Assembly (NCBI GenBank): GCA_937871645.1
Contig: CALMPZ010000012.1
Coordinates: forward strand, 1-8,609
Length of the DNA: 8,609 bases
Direction of reading: 5' to 3'
Source of the DNA: an uncultured Polymorphobacter sp.
GTDB taxonomy: Bacteria; Pseudomonadota; Alphaproteobacteria; Sphingomonadales; Sphingomonadaceae
The notes below the pieces were generated by a model. The model searched no databases, was not told the DNA's origin, and saw only the letters and a list, made by a program, of their open reading frames with translations. This document shows, one piece after another, positions 5,748 through 8,609 of this stretch (positions are counted from its first letter, which is position 1; each line of letters starts with the position of its first letter). A program made the translations under genes and the position numbers.

Positions 5748-7687
5748 AACTGGGCGTTTGCTACTATCCCGAACACTGGCCCGAAGCCTGGTGGGACGAG
5801 GACGCGCGCGCCATGGTTGCGATGGGGCTTTCGGTGGTGCGCATCGGCGAGTTCGCGTGGAGCCGGATCGAGCCCGAGCCCGGCGCCTTCGACTGGGGCT
5901 GGCTCGACCGCGCGCTCGATACGCTGCACCGCCACGGCCTGCAGGTCGTGCTCGGCACGCCGACCGCGACGCCGCCGAAGTGGCTGGTCGATGCCGACCC
6001 GTCGATGCTGGCGGTCGACCACCACGGCCATGTGCGCGGCTTCGGCTCGCGGCGGCATTATTGCTTTTCGAGCGAAAGCTACCGCGACCAGTGTGCGCGC
6101 ATCGTGACGGCGCTCGCCGACCGCTACGGCAACCACCCGGCGGTGGTCGCATGGCAGACCGACAATGAGTTCGGCTGCCACGCGACGACATTTAGCTATT
6201 CGGCCAATGCCGTGCGGCGTTTCCGGCGCTGGCTGGCGGCGCACTACGGCGACATCGCCGCGCTTAACTCCGCATGGGGCAATGTCTTCTGGTCGCAGGA
6301 ATACCGCGGCTTCGATGAAATCGACGCACCCAAGCTGACCGTCACCGAAGCCAATCCGGCGCACCGGCTCGACTATCAGCGCTTTGCCTCCGACGAGGTC
6401 GCGAGCTTCAACCGGCTGCAGGTCGAGATTTTGCGTGAGCGTTCGCCGGGGCGCGATATCATCCATAATTTCATGGGGTTCGTTACCGATTTCGACCATC
6501 ACGATGTGGCTGCCGACCTCGATGTGGCGAGCTGGGACAGCTACCCGCTGGGCTTCACCGAACAGTTCTGGTTCGATGAGGACTGCAAGGCACGCTATTT
6601 GCGGCAAGGCCATCCCGATATCGCCGGGTTCCACCATGACCTGTACTGCGGCGTCGGGCGCGGGCGCTGGTGGGTGATGGAGCAGCAGCCGGGGCCGGTG
6701 AACTGGGCGCGGTCGAACCCGGCGCCGCTGCCCGGCATGGTGCGCGCCTGGAGCTGGGAGGCCTTCGCGCACGGTGCCGAGGTGGTCAGTTATTTCCGCT
6801 GGCGCCAGCTGCCGTTCGGGCAGGAGGCGATGCACGCCGGTCTGACCTTGCCCGACCGCAGCACCGATGTCGGCGGTATCGAGGCGGCGCAGGTGGCGCG
6901 CGAAATCGCCCAGCTCGGCGCGTTGCCGGCGAGCACGCGCGCCGAGGTGGCGCTGGTCTTCGGCTATCCGTCGGTTTGGATGAGCGAGATCCAGCCACAG
7001 GGCCGCGACCTGTCGGCGCTGCGCGCGGCGTTCGAAATGTACACGGCGTTGCGGCGGCTCGGGCTCGATGTTGATATCGTGTCGCCCGAGGCGGAACTGA
7101 CCGGCTACCGGTTGATTGCCTTGCCGATGCTGCTCGATGCCGATGCGGCGCTAGCGGCGAAGCTTGCGGCGAGCGGCGCGCAGGTGTTGGTCGGGCCGCG
7201 ATCGGGGTCGAAGACTCGCGATTTCCAGATTCCCCCGTCGCTGGCGCCGGGCGCGTTGCAGGCACTGCTACCGCTGGCGGTGACGCGCGTTGAAAGCCTG
7301 CGGCACGGCGCTAGCGTCGGCGTCAGCATCGACGGCGTTGCGCATCATGTGACGCGCTGGCGCGAATGGCTGCGCACCGACCTGACGCCACGTGCGCGCT
7401 TCACTGACGGCGGCGGCGCGTGGTTCAGCCACGGCAAGGCGCATTATCTGGCGGGCTGGCCCGAGCCGGCGATGCTGCGCACGGTGCTGCGCGCGCTGAC
7501 CGAGGCGGCGGGCATCACGACCACCGACATGGCCGACGGCGTGCGCTGGCGCCGGCGCGGCGGGCTGTGCCTGGCGATCAACTATGCCGCCGAGCAGCGG
7601 CCGACGCATGCGCCGGCCGGGGCGAAGTTCGTGATTGGCGGCCCCGACCTGCCGCCGGCGGGGATTGCGGCGTGGCGTCAAGCGTGA
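5744..7687 (+). CDS. GH42 beta-galactosidase
   Basis: A 647-residue glycoside hydrolase family 42 enzyme of standard length. The N-terminal TIM barrel (about 1-375) opens with GVCYYPEHW (4-12) and contains WQTDNEFGCH with acid/base E142, and WWVMEQQPGPVNW with nucleophile E313. A Rossmann-like domain involved in trimer formation follows (about 395-595), then a short C-terminal beta-domain. It cleaves terminal beta-galactosides such as lactose-like or galactan-derived oligosaccharides. Some family members carry a four-Cys zinc site; here C107 and C145 remain, but the segment after C145 reads ATTFSYSANAV with no further Cys, so that site looks absent. No signal peptide is visible. The start ATG overlaps the upstream stop (ATGA) and has GAGGTG 5 nt upstream. 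The 3' end overlaps the galactokinase gene. Confidence 0.95.
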   Translation: MKLGVCYYPEHWPEAWWDEDARAMVAMGLSVVRIGEFAWSRIEPEPGAFDWGWLDRALDTLHRHGLQVVLGTPTATPPKWLVDADPSMLAVDHHGHVRGFGSRRHYCFSSESYRDQCARIVTALADRYGNHPAVVAWQTDNEFGCHATTFSYSANAVRRFRRWLAAHYGDIAALNSAWGNVFWSQEYRGFDEIDAPKLTVTEANPAHRLDYQRFASDEVASFNRLQVEILRERSPGRDIIHNFMGFVTDFDHHDVAADLDVASWDSYPLGFTEQFWFDEDCKARYLRQGHPDIAGFHHDLYCGVGRGRWWVMEQQPGPVNWARSNPAPLPGMVRAWSWEAFAHGAEVVSYFRWRQLPFGQEAMHAGLTLPDRSTDVGGIEAAQVAREIAQLGALPASTRAEVALVFGYPSVWMSEIQPQGRDLSALRAAFEMYTALRRLGLDVDIVSPEAELTGYRLIALPMLLDADAALAAKLAASGAQVLVGPRSGSKTRDFQIPPSLAPGALQALLPLAVTRVESLRHGASVGVSIDGVAHHVTRWREWLRTDLTPRARFTDGGGAWFSHGKAHYLAGWPEPAMLRTVLRALTEAAGITTTDMADGVRWRRRGGLCLAINYAAEQRPTHAPAGAKFVIGGPDLPPAGIAAWRQA

Positions 7688-8609
7688 ACGACGCCGACCT
7701 GTCCGCACGGTTCGCTGAGCGTTTCGGCGCGACGCCGCGGGTGTTTCGCGCGCCGGGCCGCATCAACATCATCGGCGAGCATGTCGATTATTGCGACGGG
7801 CTGGTACTGCCTGCCGCGATTGACCGCTGGTGCAGCGTGGCGGCGGCGGCGAACGGTAGCGACGTGCTGCGGGTTGCCGCCATCGACGTTGATGCCGAAG
7901 CGACGCTCGACCTTGGCGCGCTGACGCCGCGCAAAGACTGGAGTGACTATGTTGCGGGCGTCGCGCAAGTGCTGCGCCGCGAGGGCATTGCGGTGCCGGG
8001 CGTGGATTTGATGGTGACCAGCGATGTGCCGATCGGCGCCGGCGTCAGTTCTTCGGCAGCGCTTGAGGTTGCGGTGCTGCTGGCGTTGCTGGCGCTTGCC
8101 GGGGTCGCTGACGTGCCGCGCGTGCAATTGACGCGTTGGGCACAGGCGGCGGAGAACGACTTTGTCGGCATGCCGTGCGGCATCATGGACCAGTTCGCCA
8201 GCGTCCATGGGGTTGCCGGTCACGCGCTGCGGCTCGACTGCCGGACGCTGGAGGCGACGCCGGTAGCATTGCCCGAAAGTGCGGCGTTCGTGCTGGTCGA
8301 TTCGATGCAGCGCCACGCGCTGGTGGACGGCGGCTATGCCGAACGCCGTGCCGATTGCGAGACAGCGGCAGCGGCGTTGGGGGCCAGTTTGCGCGACGTG
8401 ACGTTGGCGCAACTCGCCGCAGCGGCGCTACCCGAACGCCCCGCAAAACGCGCGCGCCACGTCGTCAGCGAAATCGCCCGCGTCGATGCGGCGGTGGCGG
8501 CGCTGGCTGCGGGGGATTTGCCGGGGCTTGGGCGCTTGCTCGATGCCTCGCACGCCAGCCTGTCGGCCGACATGGCGGTGAGCACGGCAGCGCTCGATAC
8601 GCTGGCGGC
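7684..8609 (+). CDS. galK: Galactokinase (3' end beyond window)
   Basis: A GHMP-family kinase, open to the window edge, with 308 residues visible of an expected ~380. It phosphorylates alpha-D-galactose with ATP to galactose-1-phosphate, the first step of the Leloir pathway. Numbering from the GTG at 7684, the galactokinase signature GRINIIGEHVDYCDG is at 25-39, the ATP-binding motif DVPIGAGVSSSAALE at 114-128, and the catalytic-base region GMPCGIMDQF at 162-171, with D169 matching the conserved Asp. The third GHMP motif would lie in the missing part. This GTG gives a GTGA overlap with the beta-galactosidase stop, like the upstream junction. An in-frame GTG at 7672 is a real alternative: it has GGGGA 7 nt upstream and would add four residues. 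The gene's position supports intracellular use of galactose released by the two preceding enzymes. Confidence 0.93.
   Translation, partial: MNDADLSARFAERFGATPRVFRAPGRINIIGEHVDYCDGLVLPAAIDRWCSVAAAANGSDVLRVAAIDVDAEATLDLGALTPRKDWSDYVAGVAQVLRREGIAVPGVDLMVTSDVPIGAGVSSSAALEVAVLLALLALAGVADVPRVQLTRWAQAAENDFVGMPCGIMDQFASVHGVAGHALRLDCRTLEATPVALPESAAFVLVDSMQRHALVDGGYAERRADCETAAAALGASLRDVTLAQLAAAALPERPAKRARHVVSEIARVDAAVAALAAGDLPGLGRLLDASHASLSADMAVSTAALDTLA

Noticed and set aside
5564..6835. Long open frame (423 residues) on the minus strand opposite the galactosidase genes
   Set aside because: It is antisense to two clear glycoside hydrolase genes, has no recognisable motifs, and is explained by the high GC of the coding strand.
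7678..8412. Minus-strand open frame of 244 residues at the right end
   Set aside because: It is antisense to a galactokinase with all visible signature motifs intact, and its product is Arg/His/Gln-rich low-information sequence.

Overview
This GC-rich window looks like an ordinary chromosomal segment of a high-GC proteobacterium. A sphingomonad-type alphaproteobacterium is my best guess, from base composition and the general style of the proteins; nothing in the window fixes the taxon. It is gene-dense, with short intergenic gaps and several stop/start overlaps. No RNA gene, insertion sequence, phage gene or CRISPR array was seen. None of the proteins has an obvious signal peptide or membrane segment, so all appear to be cytoplasmic enzymes.

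Left part (about 61-2585, minus strand): three genes read leftward in the order glutathione S-transferase, alpha/beta hydrolase, short-chain dehydrogenase/reductase. The transferase and hydrolase share a 4-nt ATGA overlap. A 57-bp gap carrying a GC-rich hairpin repeat separates the hydrolase from the dehydrogenase. Divergent from them, across a 151-bp intergenic region with a perfect 13-bp tandem repeat, is an enoyl-CoA hydratase/isomerase family gene (2737-3531, plus strand). These four enzymes look like a small catabolic or detoxification set, but the substrate cannot be read from the sequence.

Right part (3642 to the window end, plus strand): a compact galactoside-utilisation operon. It encodes a GH36 alpha-galactosidase, a GH42 beta-galactosidase and a galactokinase that runs off the window, with junctions overlapping by 4 nt (ATGA, then probably GTGA). 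Together they would release galactose from alpha- and beta-galactosides inside the cell and phosphorylate it to galactose-1-phosphate for the Leloir pathway. No transporter, regulator, galT, galE or mutarotase is visible; they may lie further right.

The most notable non-coding feature is a 43-nt element present twice, at 860-902 and 3540-3582. Each copy lies a few bases after a stop codon, in the same orientation relative to the gene it follows. The copies differ at three positions, and two of those form a compensatory base-pair swap inside an 8-bp hairpin stem, which suggests selection for the folded structure. I found no wholly new multi-gene system; the rest is recognisable metabolism with a few atypical residues noted below.
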